Part shown: positions 10,606 through 22,900 of the stretch, piece by piece
Layout: every line of letters begins with the position of its first letter
Numbering within the stretch: the stretch's first letter is position 1
Source of the DNA: Apostichopus japonicus
Lineage: Eukaryota; Echinodermata; Holothuroidea; Aspidochirotida; Stichopodidae
Direction: 5' to 3'
Assembly (NCBI RefSeq): GCF_037975245.1
Contig: NC_092561.1
Span: 6,892,501 to 6,956,500 of the forward strand
DNA length: 64,000 nt
Made by a program: the position numbers and the translations under genes
The notes under the pieces: generated by a model
The model's input: only the letters and a program-made list of their open reading frames with translations
What the model was told of the DNA's origin: nothing
Databases searched by the model: none

Positions 10606-11888
10606 ATGTCTCACACAAAAAGTCTTTATTTATACCGTTTACAAACGAGGGTTTTTAATCTTGCACTTATCGGGTATTCAACTTATTAAGGTCTTCGGCT
10701 TGAGCAACCTACCGTCCTACCATATGACCCGACTTAAATAACATCAGTATTACCAGTATTAAATTAATCCATTGTACATAGAAATACAGGGCAGAAATAT
10801 TAATTTCTGCTGCTATAGTCTGGACAGCAATACTGTTCTTAGGATTGCCACTGTACCATTTCCATCTAACAAATGGAAATTTGTTTTCCACAGAATACCC
10901 ACACCCTCCTAAATAGCTACTATAAGTTAGATTTTACAGTAGGGTTCACCCACAGCCTTTGAGAGATTTTGATTCCAACAGTCCTCCAAATATTGGGACT
11001 TTATTCTACAATCAGCTCAAACTATAAAAGCCTCGCAGTCTATCAGGCACATTACTCAGTCTAGGTACTGCAAGATGTTGGGTATCTCTAGCCCTTCGCT
11101 TCAAAGCGATGCTCCTGGTATCAAATTAAGAACCTCGGGGGGGGGGGGGGGGTGTTGGGCCTGGTATTCACACGTATTTACAGGCTTAGAATTCCACAAT
11201 TTTAAGCCACTTGTGAAAAAAGGTGCCAGTGCTTAAAACCATTCTACTGGCTTAGGCCAATTTCTCACTGTTATTTCTCTGAACTTCAATATATATTAGT
11301 TACTGTAGAGGCCTTTGAGAGCAATCAAATAATAAATATTTGCAGAAAATAAGTAGTAATCAGAGCTTATGTTAGGATCATGATGCCAATCGTTTGTCTG
11401 ATGGTTGTTGACAGAATTACCTTGTGTTTCAGTTCTTAATGTCTACTAGCAGAAAATATGCCAGTGCTGATTTTTTATTCTCTACTGTCAAGTGGCAATA
11501 TCCACTGGCATTTAGCCAGTAGATAGCCCAAATTTTAATTCTTGATTTTGAAAGAGATCATCTTGAAAGGCGTGCGAGCACTTGGGGAGGCCAAGACCCA
11601 GTTTTAAGATTCAAATCACATCCTACATAAGACTTCAAGGTCTTGCGTTAAATCAAGTATACTACAACACATTCTAAATCAAATAACTATGACTCTGCCC
11701 AAACCTACACTGCTAGAAATGTTTGATAGAAAGCAGAATGGTTGGTGTTTAACAAGGTGTGTTTAACAGTACTTTTCAGTAGCGATGTATTCAGGACATT
11801 GCCTTAACATCAATGAAGATAGCAGGATCAAGTTGCTTCTGGGGGATATCCATTTTAAATTATATTTTAACATCTGTCCTGCTTTCAG

Positions 11889-12128
11889 AAGATCAGCTCG
11901 CGGAAGATCAGCTCGCGGAAGATCAGCTCGCAGAAGATCAGCTCGCAGAGCAAGTAAAGCAAGAGGCTGTGGAGATTCCAGATGACGACGATGTCGATTC
12001 TACCGCTACGGAGGAATACACGGAAGTAAGAGAGGCGGGTGTGATCGAGCACGACCTCGAACAACCCCAAGAAATTGAGGATGAGCCTCCGAAAGAGACA
12101 GAGGAAGAAATGATCTTTTCTGTGGCTG
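11889..12128 (+). CDS. NPL-zinc-finger gene, shared exon D (EDQLA repeats, acidic, SUMO-type motif)
   Basis: The 240-nt exon follows acceptor CTGCTTTCAG. It opens with four tandem 15-nt copies encoding EDQLA, then EQVKQEAVEIPDDDDVD and further Glu-rich sequence to MIFSVA at donor GCTG|GTAATG. VKQE fits the SUMO consensus (hydrophobic-K-x-E), and VEIPDDDD resembles a SUMO-interacting motif (hydrophobic core next to acidic residues). The region is probably disordered. The repeat is nearly identical at DNA level, so its copy number may vary between individuals. Confidence 0.85.
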
Positions 12129-13232
12129 GTAATGTGAAATCATTCAATTGTCTAGTTTGTTGACCACGTTAGTTTAAAACTGTTCCCCCCTCTCCCCCCC
12201 CCCCCACCGTTGAAAACGACAGAATAATCAGTCCATGTCTTCTATGCAAAGCAGGCTAGGCTTATTACATCTGCTGTTTCATCGAGATGTTTAGGGATAT
12301 TCAGGTAGCAGAAGTAGATTGCTGACCAAACAAGTTGGCAATTTTCTGCATGTTTGGGTCCAAACCACATCGTCATAGCATTTTTTATATTGAAACTATG
12401 AATTTATCAAATCTGGTGGTATTTTGGTAATTAATGCATCTGGCAACAAGCAGTGTCAATAATGTCATCACATTGGTTCAGCTGAATTTGGTTTAAATTC
12501 TTGTTTTGTGGATTAATAGTTTACTCACACACTGAGGAAATAATTTTTTTCTTACCAAAAACAGCAAAAAGTGGCATTAAATTCTAAATGCAGAGAACAT
12601 AGACAGCTAATGAACAATGTCGTATGTATGTATTTCAAGGGGGCATCGACCAGACTTCTATAGTAGGAAAAAGCAAAGCTATTGAAGAACAGTTGCCATG
12701 GTGACAACACAAATCACCTACTGTGAACGACTGCCTGGAGGACTGGAGCATTTAGCACGTCAAAATGGGTTAAACATTAACAAACACATCTCGAGTTAGG
12801 AACCAGATATTGAGATCGGAGTTTCAGCTATGACAGGGTGGAATGTTTTCCTCTTAAAGATCATTGCTACAATGTCTGCCAGTGGCATATGTATCCCTCT
12901 AAAACATATGCTGTGGTGTAATTACAAGAAGTCTACATAAAAGACACAGTTCAGTTGCATTTGATAGATAATATATTTCAAAGGCTCTTGAAGCTTCAAA
13001 GGCTCTTGTCATAAAGCCTTTGAAGAAGATCCTGTTAGGATCGAAACGTCAGGCCAACTTACTTTTACACACAGATAATACATTTGATAAAGAATTTTAC
13101 CGCACAGAGCGTCTGGCAGCTTTAACAGGAAATATCTAAAAGATACTCAGAATGGTGATGTTTGTCATCAAAATTGTGATTTTCATAGTTATTGCATTAT
13201 TCATTACTTTCCCTGCCTATTTTCGTATCCAG

Positions 13233-13415
13233 AGCTAGAACCTACCGAGATTAAATCCGAGGCTGCAACACCCAGACCGGAATCGCCGTCAGCTGGCTCA
13301 CAGCATCAGCAGCAGCAGCAGGCCATGGTCCCTCAAGTGTCTCCACAGGAAGACCTGTTCAACATTCACAGGACAGACGAAGGACTCCCCTTACCCGAGA
13401 CTGGAGCCAACCCAG
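13233..13415 (+). CDS. NPL-zinc-finger gene, shared exon E (SUMO-type motif, polyglutamine)
   Basis: A 183-nt exon between acceptor TTCGTATCCAG and donor CCCAG|GTTAGT. It reads ELEPTEIKSEAATPRPESPS, then AGSQHQQQQQAMV and on to PLPETGANP. IKSE is a second SUMO-type site, followed by TP and SP sites. The CAG-rich run encodes a short polyglutamine. No fold is evident, so it looks like a flexible linker between the NPL core and the zinc fingers. Confidence 0.85.
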
Positions 13416-13862
13416 GTTAGTGCAGCAGGGTTTGCTTTTGTGGAAATTCTGAAGAGGGTTTCCAAGAATTATCTTGACGAACCTGTAGGGCTGAGTAACA
13501 AGGTTCCCCTTAGGAATTGTCGTAAAATTTGTTTTGCTGAACGGAATGTGTTTTCATTTGAAAAGTTTGTGTTAATGTTTAAAGTAAGTCTCACTATGGA
13601 TTCTAACATAGATAAAACAAAAGATTATTAATTAGAAGTGTTGGCTGATTTGATAACTAACAGTAAAATGCAAACACGTTTTGAGATGGAGCAAAGGGGA
13701 AAAAATAGTGTCCCTAAACCAGATAAAATCAGAAGTTTTTGCAAGCCTTGTGATAGTTTGGCTAGAATTTGAGATATGAGTTGCGTTCTGAAACAAATAT
13801 TTCGGTCCTTTGTCATATTGTTTTATTTTCCTTTCTCTCTTTTCGTTACTTTTCTGTCAAAG

Positions 13863-14249
13863 ACTTCTTTTACCCAGAGACTCAACAACAGCCCGACGTA
13901 CCTGTCACGCCCGTTTCTTTCCAACCTACAACCACATCTTCGGATTTTCATAACCCCCAAGGGGTATTACCTCCGGGATCGTTTATGCCTCCCCAAAAGA
14001 CTTTTGTACAGAGAGCGCAGCCCAGCCCTCAGAGGCGGGGCAATGTGCAACATATAAACACTCAAAGAACATATCCACCTCAGAGGAGACAATATGGAAC
14101 CAACAGAAATCAACCGGCCGGCAAAACGAGAACGGCACCGCAACAGATTAACATACAGCAGCAGCAGCAAGTTAGAAATATTAGTAACATCCCACCGCAA
14201 TCCATACCAGGTACTAGTCAGCAAGATGTGCCGGGCCCATCAACAAGTG
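13863..14249 (+). CDS. NPL-zinc-finger gene, shared exon F (last common exon, Pro/Gln-rich)
   Basis: A 387-nt exon after acceptor TTTTCTGTCAAAG. It reads DFFYPETQQQPDVPVTPVSF at first, is rich in Pro, Gln, Asn and Arg (including PAGKTRTAPQQ and QQQQQ), and ends GPSTSG at donor AGTG|GTGAGTAA. It is the last exon before the zinc-finger array. Its phase-1 donor matches the phase-1 acceptor of every downstream terminal exon. Unspliced, it reads GE and stops at the TAA at 14255-14257, overlapping the donor site, so intron retention would give a short protein without fingers. Confidence 0.88.
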
Positions 14250-14869
14250 GTGAGTAATCCCTCGTGCATATTCGTAACCTAAGTCACCCGTAACCGCTTG
14301 GAAGTCGGCAGTATATAGAGAGCGTACGGCATTTTCATTCTTCTCTTCCACCTCACATCCACGAATTAATCGTAACCGGTTCACAAAAGTGGGAGGAATC
14401 TGCTGCCTTAAGAAATGAAATTTTTTGCCCATTTGCGAGATTGTCAATGATATCACATTGATTTTGGCAACGAGGCATACACAAATTCGGATAGATTTTG
14501 ATAGGCCGCTTAAATTCTGAAGGGTTTCAAAAGTCTTCCCATTTGGTGGAGAAGTGGTCAGTCCATGTGGATGAAGTAGGGTTGAGTTGAATGGGAATGC
14601 CCTTTTGCTTAAAAGTTCACGATATACTCTTGCACCAAAAAGAAGAATAATCAAGTGGTTTGTACGTCACTTGGGAAGTACATACGAGGAGGACCAGACC
14701 AGAAGCAGGAGGAGAATTGAGGACACAAAACGATGCAGAAGGAATTGTCGTTAGATTTCTGGATTTTGTCACAGCTAGCTGTGGCCTGTTTCTTGTAGCA
14801 TTTTCGTAGGTTTCCCTGGTTGAGAGTTTCTTTGTTAACCTAGAAAGGACAGATTGGTGTGGTACAACT

Positions 14870-15145
14870 GTAGGTACATGCAAATATGTTCTTGTACTAA
14901 GTAGGTTTGTGTGAGTGTGGTTAAATTGTAGGTATCTGTCAGTGTAGGATACTGTAGTACATGTTTGTGTGGTTCTGCGTAGGTTTGTGTCTGTGTGGTA
15001 CTGCTGTGTGGGTACATGTGTGTATGTGTGGTACCATTGCGGGGACATGCATGTAAGCATGTGAGGTGCTACTGTAGTTTCAGTAGTGTGGTTATGTGGA
15101 TACATGTGTGTGTGGTACTGTGCAGGTGTGTGCCTGTGTGGTCTT
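14870..15145. repeat. Degenerate GT-rich repeat
   Basis: Irregular repeats of a GTGTGGTACTG...GTAGGTACATG unit. Minus-strand ORFs across it (His/Thr/Tyr-rich) are products of the repeat, not genes. Confidence 0.7.
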
Positions 15146-15316
15146 TTACCTAGCAAGTCACACTTTTTCGAAAGACTTGTGAGACGTTTGTATGAGGTTA
15201 CAACTTCTTAGAATTGCTCGAAAGATTGAGTGCCGGCTTTAAAAGCTATTTACTGGTAATTGTGGTTTGTAGGTTTCCATGAAGACATATGTGCTTACTA
15301 GTTATGATACTTGTTC

Positions 15317-15682
15317 ATAATCTTAGGCTTCCTAGGTATGTTGTTGGTTGAGATTCTGCTAGTTCTATATGATTTATTCCTGGATGTATTCACAGGTTAT
15401 CCAATCCTTTAAGAGTAGATTCCAATTTCTTCTGGTGACAAAGTTTCTTTTCTGTATTTTATTGCTTCTTCCCTGTTGTATGCAAACTATGCATATCTTA
15501 GGCACATCTTAGGCTTCCTAGGTACGTTGTTGGTTGACATTCTGCTAGTGCAAATGACTAATTTCTGGATGTATTCACAGTTTATCCAATCCTTTCAGAG
15601 TAGATTCCAATTTCTTCTGGTGACAAAGTTTCTTTTCTATATTTTATCGGCTCTTCCCTGTTGTATGCAAAATATGCATGCA
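15317..15682. repeat. Tandem duplication of about 188 bp
   Basis: Two adjacent copies share CATCTTAGGCTTCCTAGGTA, TGTTGGTTGA, TGGATGTATTCACAG, TTCCAATTTCTTCTGGTGAC and TCTTCCCTGTTGTATGCAAA. They differ at scattered positions, so the duplication is not very recent. Confidence 0.85.
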
Positions 15683-18600
15683 TATACATAAATGCATACA
15701 TTATGTTGGATGGACTGTGTCCGCTCTTGCAGTTTTGGTTTTCATTGTCCGTGTCCATTGTTTACATTGATTATCTAAAGGAAAGACTATGGAGTGTTGG
15801 TTTGTGTAGTTTCACCCAGGTAGACATTGAAATAACTTGTCAATAGTTTAAAATAGCTCTTGCTCGTTTCCTCTCTTGTGTCAGGTTCTGTGTGTATAAA
15901 TACAGTGTGAATAGTGTCAGTGTATGTTTGTAAGATGGGAATCATAGTCTGTTATAGCATCGGCATTTCTATGGTTTTGTATTCTTCTGAAGTTTTATCT
16001 TTGTCGTGAATCAGTATCTCCAAATCAAAGAGGGTCATCTGTTGAGGTAAGTGGTAATTTGGTGCGAGAGTGTTTAACAAACGTTAAAATATTTAGGATA
16101 TTATATGACAAGCAGCAAACATGCTCTTCACCCCTATTTTCATTCATCTTTTGGGAAATTGGGAGAAAGAGGGAGGGAGGGGGGGGGGCCAGGAGGATGA
16201 TCAGTAGGTTTAATTGGTTATTATTAAAACAGATTAGAGACAAAAAGGGTGAAAATGACAATTTTCTTGATGTAGCAATTACCTCAGAAGCAAATTGATT
16301 GATTTGACACATTTTAATGTCACATTTTGTATGAGTTTTCGGATAAGATGGAAATTTTTCATCGTTTTATGGAAATATCTATCAGATTTGTAATTTCGAT
16401 ACAGCAGTGAGAACTCAAAATAAGTTAAACCGGTCAGGTGGGCGCATTCGCGTACTGTGACGAAAACTTACCCGCAAAGAATACTTTTCCAAATTGTCAA
16501 ACTTGCAACAATTCTTTGACTTTACGGGTAAACAATGTTTAAAATCTGGAAACTAAAGAGGGAGAGAGTCTCAAGCTGAGATGGATCTTCAAAATAGATT
16601 AGCTCACCAATGTATGGTGTGAAATTTGATGTTTTAAAAAATGGGCTTTTAGTTCATGAAATGTTTGGTTTTGGTGTAGGGATCCTTTTTGGGGGTGTGA
16701 TTAATATTATATCAGACTGAAATTAAGTTGCTGGTTGGTTCCTATTCAGTAGGATGTTAGCAGGCTTCATGCTTTGTCACTTCTAAAGGCCACCCTCTTC
16801 TATATTAGAGATATCACTGCGTGTTTGCTGCTTGTTGAAACAATTACAGACATAACAATTGAGACCCTGGAATTGCCTCATTCTAGAGTCTTTATCTGAT
16901 GTGTTCTTCTAGAAGAATTAATGTATGAAATCCTTGAAATTACCATAAATATTTACTTGAGAATCTGTTGTACGAAAGAGAAAAATTAAAAACATAAATC
17001 ATTCTTTGGGGTAAAAATGTAGTTTTGGTCTCAATTTCTTGTCTGTGATTGTTATTTGCTGACTTCCAAGTGTTGTATTGATGTCAAAAATATGAGATCA
17101 TTTTTCATTCCACCAGAAATATACAAATAAGGACTGAATGTGTAGAGGGAGGATATGGTGATCATTCTACAAATTCTAGCCATTCCCTGGGGATGAAATT
17201 TGGGGGGGGGGGCTAATCGTCTTTCAATAAACGTTCATGCGGTTTGACAATTATTGCCCTTAATTTTGAGCTACAAAAATTGGCCATCCTTTTGAAAATA
17301 ATTCTCGAGTATCTTCTGAACTGAATTCATGTGGGTCAAAAGAAGACAAAGTAGCAGTGTGAAATTATAGGAAAACTGTTCGAGAGTTTGCAAGTAAAAT
17401 GGTTGCTATGCTTGATGCACTAGTCTCAACTTCCTGGTGGGGAGAGGGGCAGGGAAGGTTCCTTAAGAGTGGTGATAGTTTATGTTCCATTTTTAAGAGG
17501 GGTGGGGGTGGCGGGAAGAGGAAAGAAGATTAAGGTTGTAGCCTGAAGCTGTGATCACGAGCCAAACCAGAGCAGTATTTGAAAAATTTCTGTGCTTTAT
17601 GATCTCATATTTTTGACCACGTTTATTTTCTTGCATTTCATGTTCTTCGGCTTTCACTAATATTCTTTGAGGTACGATATTCATCAAATCAATAATTACA
17701 TGTCTCAAATGTTTGTTACAATTGGACCAATTTTTATTTGTGCCCTCTTTATACCATGAAAATATGACCTTGCCTCCTATGTGTTTCTCTTGGCTGGCTG
17801 TCAGTCCAGGGAAAAGACTACCCACAAGGACAGAAAGTTACAGTGAAAACCGAAGTGAAAACAAACTTCAGACTCATGATAATGATTTCAGATTAACAAA
17901 TTAACGTAATTAATTATCAATTTATTGCGATGAAGAGGTCCCTCTCTTGTCGTCTCCTACCCCAAAAATTGAATATTTTTCATTCCTCTGTTTTCTGAAG
18001 AAAACAAATTTGACAGAATATTTGGATTACAAAAGCTTAAAGTTGGAACAGAAAAGCGAAGGTTGACAAATTGGCTGTCATGTTATCATGGTATGATGTG
18101 TGGCAAATGAATTTTTGTGGGCTGTGTATCTTACCTTTCTCCTCAAGCAATACAGACAAATTATTTACCAGCTTTGACAGGGTTGGGGAGGGGGAGGGAG
18201 GGGATTGGAGGACCTGTTAACTATGTGCCTGTAATGCAATTTTTGGAAACTTCTCACCTTTTAATGCCTGAAGCCCTTTCTACTGAAACTACTAATTTTT
18301 CGTTTGTTACAATTTTTGGCTAACCATGGTTCAAGTGTGAAGGGGAAATGCAAGGGGCTAATTCTGGGTCTAAATTGGTTCAAACTTACTCCTCTCATCT
18401 CATAACAACAAGGTGGCATTGTTTTTGGTTACAGCATTTTAGAAGAGAAACAGTCCATGTTGATGTTGTCTCTCCGTCGTTACCTGTTGCTTGATGGGAA
18501 AAAGGAAATATACACAGCCTTTTATATTTGATACCTGCTGTATTGCAAATGTTGTTGAAACTCCTTGAGGGAAGGAATAAACTCTGCAGTCACGATATCC

Positions 18601-21049
18601 GATCTCTGCAACATTTGTTATTTTGTGGACAATTTTTCCGGTGCCTTCACACGGCAGAGTTGAACGACTCTTTCTTTTAGACACGGGGACGGGGTGAAAT
18701 AAAGAACACGCATCAACAGTATTAGTCGTAAAAAATACAATACCGCTGAGGTTACTCATTCTGTGCAAGTTTTTTTTTTTTTTTTTATACTTTCGCGTTT
18801 TGTAGATCAGCTGCTTGACAGAGAAGTAGGACTTTTGAAAGTGTCTCATTGGCCTCTTAAGTCCTTTGAAATACAATTGGGACCTTTTACCTTTGAATTA
18901 ATTGGAAATAGGAGACATATTGTCCTTAGACTTGGTAGAAGTCAGTTCAATGATTGGATCAACAGGTGAAGAAGTTTTTGGGGGAGGCCTTAATCCCCTT
19001 TTATGTAGTTACAGGTGGCAGGAAGGGGACTGTGGTCAACCCCAGAACTTGGCAAAAAAATGGTGAAGTGCTAGAATACTGCTGTTAAATTGGGCAACAA
19101 ATCAATTGTAATGTGACCATCTAGTAGTTACTGCAGTGGAGCAACTTACTGCACTATAGGTCTTGTGCAGTGTGTATGTAGGATAGGTTGCAGGGCATTT
19201 GGCCACTTCATTTCATTTGGTGAACAAGTTTGTTTTCAGGTGGTGGGTGGTGGGGGGGGGTTAGGAGAGGGAGGAAAATAAAGAAGAGCGGCCTTGTATG
19301 ACATGACTTGAAGGAACTCTTAATTATTTGACTTAATTTGCATATTTGCACAAATCTTTTACCCTCAAAAGTGACACGGTCATCGTAAAATAAAACGAAC
19401 AAAGTCCAAAATAACTTCTGTTGCACTTTCAAAGGTACCTTCTTCTCTCGCTGTCATACATTGTAATATTTTGATATGTACTGAAGTAAGCATTTTGCCT
19501 ACTTTTCAGACATATCTACTCAAGTTATTAAATTTGTATACTCTCGTATTCTGCACAACTTCATGTTTGATCTCTGTAGTCTGTACAACTTATATCAGAC
19601 ATTAAAAAAAAATGCTGGGAGAAACATATACAGCCCCTTAATCATCAAATTATACACAGTAAAGCTAGAGAACTTTATATCTATTATTCTACTGTACAGT
19701 AACCTTAGGTAACTTCTCATTCGACAACAAGTACCGTCTGTAACGCAAGCCCAGTTTGTCTACCAGCGAACTTGTCAGCAAAATGTCTTAAGCATTTATC
19801 TCTGAAAGATAGTCCCAGCTAAAGATGTCAACGCATCAGGACAAAGCTGTTTAAACTTTTTGCATGAACAGAGTTTTTGGAGGTACAGTTACTGAAGCAT
19901 TTCTTGATGTAATGTTTAACATCCTTTTTACATAGGCATAGACTTCCATCAGCACTATTTCATTCTGTAGATCGTTAAACGTCTTTTCCTGTAATTAATA
20001 CGGTAATTGATACAGTAACAGTAATCACAGAATAATAGTGGTGGCATCTCTTTGAAAAATGATGTTAGCGAAAACTTACAAGTTTAATGTCTAATCTATG
20101 ACAAGAAAGAAAAAAACTTGAAGAGTAATGCGACCAATCCTCTGACATTAGCATGTCGATTGTAAGTAATTATTACAAAAATTTGCTGGTGTTCACTTTG
20201 GTGTAGTCACAATGTTCGCTGTGCCCTTCCTCTCTGCTTTTATCTTACCAAATAACCCTCCTCGTTGTGTCATGCAGATGCATGTGTCAAGATCTCTAAT
20301 ATTCTTGTAAATACAAACTGTACGTCTACACATCGCTTGCCTTCTGTTACATATATCCTCGCTGCCACCGTCTAACTCTCTCTGTTTGTCATGGATGCAC
20401 ATAAAGGCAGACAGGGTTTCGTTTTCATCCCGGATCAGTTCCCAGTTGGTGCTCTTTGAAAGATAGTTTTGCCCTGCTTCAATGCTCTGCTTTGATTGAA
20501 TTATTTCAGTAGCTTTCACAACCTCCATAAGTAACTTATCTCCCTTTCCACTGAGTGATATCTACCGTTTTGCACTGACGACATCTGATCTTTTCCACGA
20601 AACACACCATGACATGATCATCGTTGGTAAACAAGCTGCCTGCCTCTCAATCAATTATAAGGTGCTTTAATAGTATACTACAACATTCAACTGTTAAACT
20701 GTTTTGTTTTTTTTGTATACGGTACATCGAAATTTCTCTTGCTGTTGGAACTTTGCTCAGATAGTATACATCTGTGTGTTACTGTTTACTCAAAGAAATA
20801 CATGAAACTACCTTTGCAGTTTTTAAGTCCTGTTATTAAAGTACACTGGGTGAAAAGCTTCCACCGACTTTTCGAGAATCTTTCAAAGAAAATTGTACTC
20901 GACTCTACAAACTACACTCAGCAAATTTTACATGATGCATATTTAGTAACAATGTAAACGCCTTGCTTTTTCGATACCGTTCTACACGTCTCGTCCGCAT
21001 ACAACCTCCTATCGAGATTCTGAGCTCTATTCTCTTCTCTTCCGTGTAG

Positions 21050-21489
21050 GACCCTATGCTATGATGCACATTCAAACACAGAGGGGCCAGGAGTGTCCCA
21101 TCTGCGAGCAAATATTAGAGGGCCCCGAATTCTCATATCACACTTGTACGCATACCAGCCCTCATCCCCCAAAGTCACAGGACAGGTTTACAGGCCTGGG
21201 ACATTTCAAGTGCAAATACTGTGACAGAACTTTCAAGGCCCGGCCTTCGTGCCATAGGCACGAGAAGGTCCACTTGGCACCGAGGGCCCACGTCTGTGAC
21301 GTATGCGACGCAGGGTTCCACAGGAGAGATATGCTGCTGAGGCATATGCGCATACATCTTAAAAGTGACGCCCAAACCACGCAGAGCAACTGCTTTCACA
21401 AGTGTTTCATGTGCCATAAAACGTTTTACCGTAAGGATATGTACCAGAACCATCTGCGCGTTCATCAGAAGAGACTAGCCGCAAAGTAG
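21050..21489 (+). CDS. Alternative terminal exon 1: NPL-zinc-finger tail, three C2H2 fingers plus a degenerate one
   Basis: After acceptor TTCCGTGTAG the exon reads GPYAMMHIQTQRGQECPICE in the phase set by exon F and ends at TAG 21487. A degenerate first finger (CPIC...HTCTH) is followed by FKCKYCDRTF...HRHEKVH, HVCDVCDAGF...LRHMRIH and HKCFMCHKTF...QNHLRVH. Contact positions (-1,2,3,6) read A,P,S,R; R,D,M,R; R,D,M,N. Linkers are not TGEKP type: the last two fingers are separated by 15 or so residues. First of the array and, with exons 2 and 3, part of a subfamily with RKD-type helices. Confidence 0.88.
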
Positions 21490-22556
21490 TTACCGTCCGA
21501 CACGGATAACTTTTTAACAAAACTACTTTTTGATGAGTGCATTCAGACATTCCTTACTACACTTTTGTAACTTTTGCCTTGAGAAGAATTATCCCTGATT
21601 AAGGCTATTGGTGGACTAGAAACAAAATTGATAAGACTCTGGTCTCCTGTATGTAAATATAGCAAACATCCTTTTAATAACCTGTGAGTGAAAAGTTGTG
21701 TTCTAATTTTACTCATTGATTACTGTAATTAAGTAAAGGTAATTTGTAATACTTGTACTGCACAGTAGCAAATATGTGGTCAAGCTGTTTAATAATAAGG
21801 CAGTGGACTTGCGATGTATTGCCTCTCTTCACCCAGGTGTATAAATGGGGACCTGTGAAATAAACTGTCAGTTTGGCGCTGTTTAGCTGCTGCCATGTGG
21901 AGGGATTTGTCTCTATGTTTGACAGGTTATCGTTGACCAGGGTAATATTGTTATGCGCCTTGAGCACCGTTATCTATGGATATGCCTGCGCTTAATCAAT
22001 CCTCGATATTATATCAATATATAATGTGATGCAACATAACTCATTACCTTTCTATTCTTTTGAACAATTAACTGATATTTCTTCTTCTTCTTGGGAAGAA
22101 ATTTGTGCTCAGTATTTTTAGTACCTTACTTTATCATATAATAAAATCGTTTGGTGGGATTTTTTTTTCTCTGCTGTACACAACATAAGGCCGAAGTCAT
22201 GGTTTTGTCATAATTTTTTTTTATGCATTTTTGTTTTGTTTTTTAATTGTCAACTGTTAGGTATTTATTTTGGAGAGGCACTGAATACTATTTTAGACGG
22301 ACCAAAGTTATGGCCTAACAGGCCTTTATATTAAGCCTGTCCTGTCACCTTGTAGCTTTTTCTACCCCCCTCTTGGCCGGTGCTATCACTTACACATCTC
22401 TGTAAACTGTACAAAAACCACACATCCTGATGATAAAGACCTGTGCTCTTACATTCCTTGTAAAATAAGAGGGGAAAAAAATAATGGCATTTAGACATCT
22501 CTAGAATAAGAACCGGAGTGCCATTCAAATTAGCATTTTTTTCTCTCTTTGTTTAG
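21490..22556. other. 3' UTR of terminal exon 1 and following intron
   Basis: AT-rich. Contains the partial SINE at 21797-21995 and T-rich stretches. No AATAAA was noted close after the stop; ATAATAAAATCG near 22138 is a possible poly(A) signal. Confidence 0.45.
21797..21995 (+). repeat. Partial SINE copy
   Basis: Shares GTATTGCCTCTCTTCACCC, AGGTGTATAAATGGGGAC, GACAGGTTATCGTTGACCAG-like and a GCGC...TATCTATGGATATG tail with the SINE at 10243-10605. The tRNA-like head is missing, so it is 5'-truncated. Confidence 0.7.
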
Positions 22557-22900
22557 AATTGTATCTTCCTGTGCCCAAGATTACTACTACCCAAGAGAGG
22601 ATATGTCACTATGGCAACCAAAATGTCGGAGACCGAGACATTTCAAACGTGTTTAGTTCGGTTCTTTTAGGGCAGGTACCCTCCCAGAAAAGACCACGCA
22701 CCAAGCGCAGTGCACGGAAAGGACACTTCCAGTGCAAATACTGCGATAAAGTTTTCAATTTTCAGCCCAACTGTTACAGGCACCAAAAGACCCATCTGAC
22801 TCCCAAATCCCATATCTGTTTCGTCTGTAATAAGGGTTTCCACAGGAAGGACCATCTTCTGTCGCACATGCAGGTGCATAGATTTAAGCCCCCCAAATGA
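22557..22900 (+). CDS. Alternative terminal exon 2: two C2H2 fingers
   Basis: Acceptor TTTGTTTAG, then ELYLPVPKITTTQERICHYG in phase. Stop TGA at 22898. A basic run, KRPRTKRSARKGH, directly before the fingers is a likely nuclear localisation signal. Fingers: FQCKYCDKVFNFQPNCYRHQKTH and HICFVCNKGFHRKDHLLSHMQVH, joined by LTPKS. Contacts are F,P,N,R and R,D,H,S. Close to terminal exon 3 in linker length and layout. Confidence 0.88.

Larger units (their letters stand above)
14250..21049. other. Longest intron of the gene, before the zinc-finger array
   Basis: About 6.8 kb with no recognised exon. It holds a GT-rich degenerate repeat (14870-15145), a tandem duplication of about 188 bp (15317-15682), G runs (16178-16188, 17203-17212, 19253-19260) and AT-rich DNA. 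A 111-codon minus-strand ORF (20528-20193) has no recognised domain. Its position just after the common donor makes it a candidate for sequences controlling tail choice, but none can be pointed to. Confidence 0.5.

Noticed and set aside
12960-13075. GAAGATCCTGTTAGGATCGAAACGTCAGGCC segment (split: GAAGATCCTGTTAGGATC, GAAACGTCAGG)
   Set aside because: Resembles a repeat seen near Penelope-like or other elements in several animals, but I cannot define ends or a family, so it is not called.
14214-15156. Minus-strand frames of 146 and 179 codons
   Set aside because: The first has no domain; the second is His/Thr/Tyr-rich because of the GT-rich repeat.
20193-20528. 111-codon minus-strand frame in the long intron
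   Set aside because: No recognised domain, no clear promoter or splice signals; its length is within chance for AT-rich DNA.
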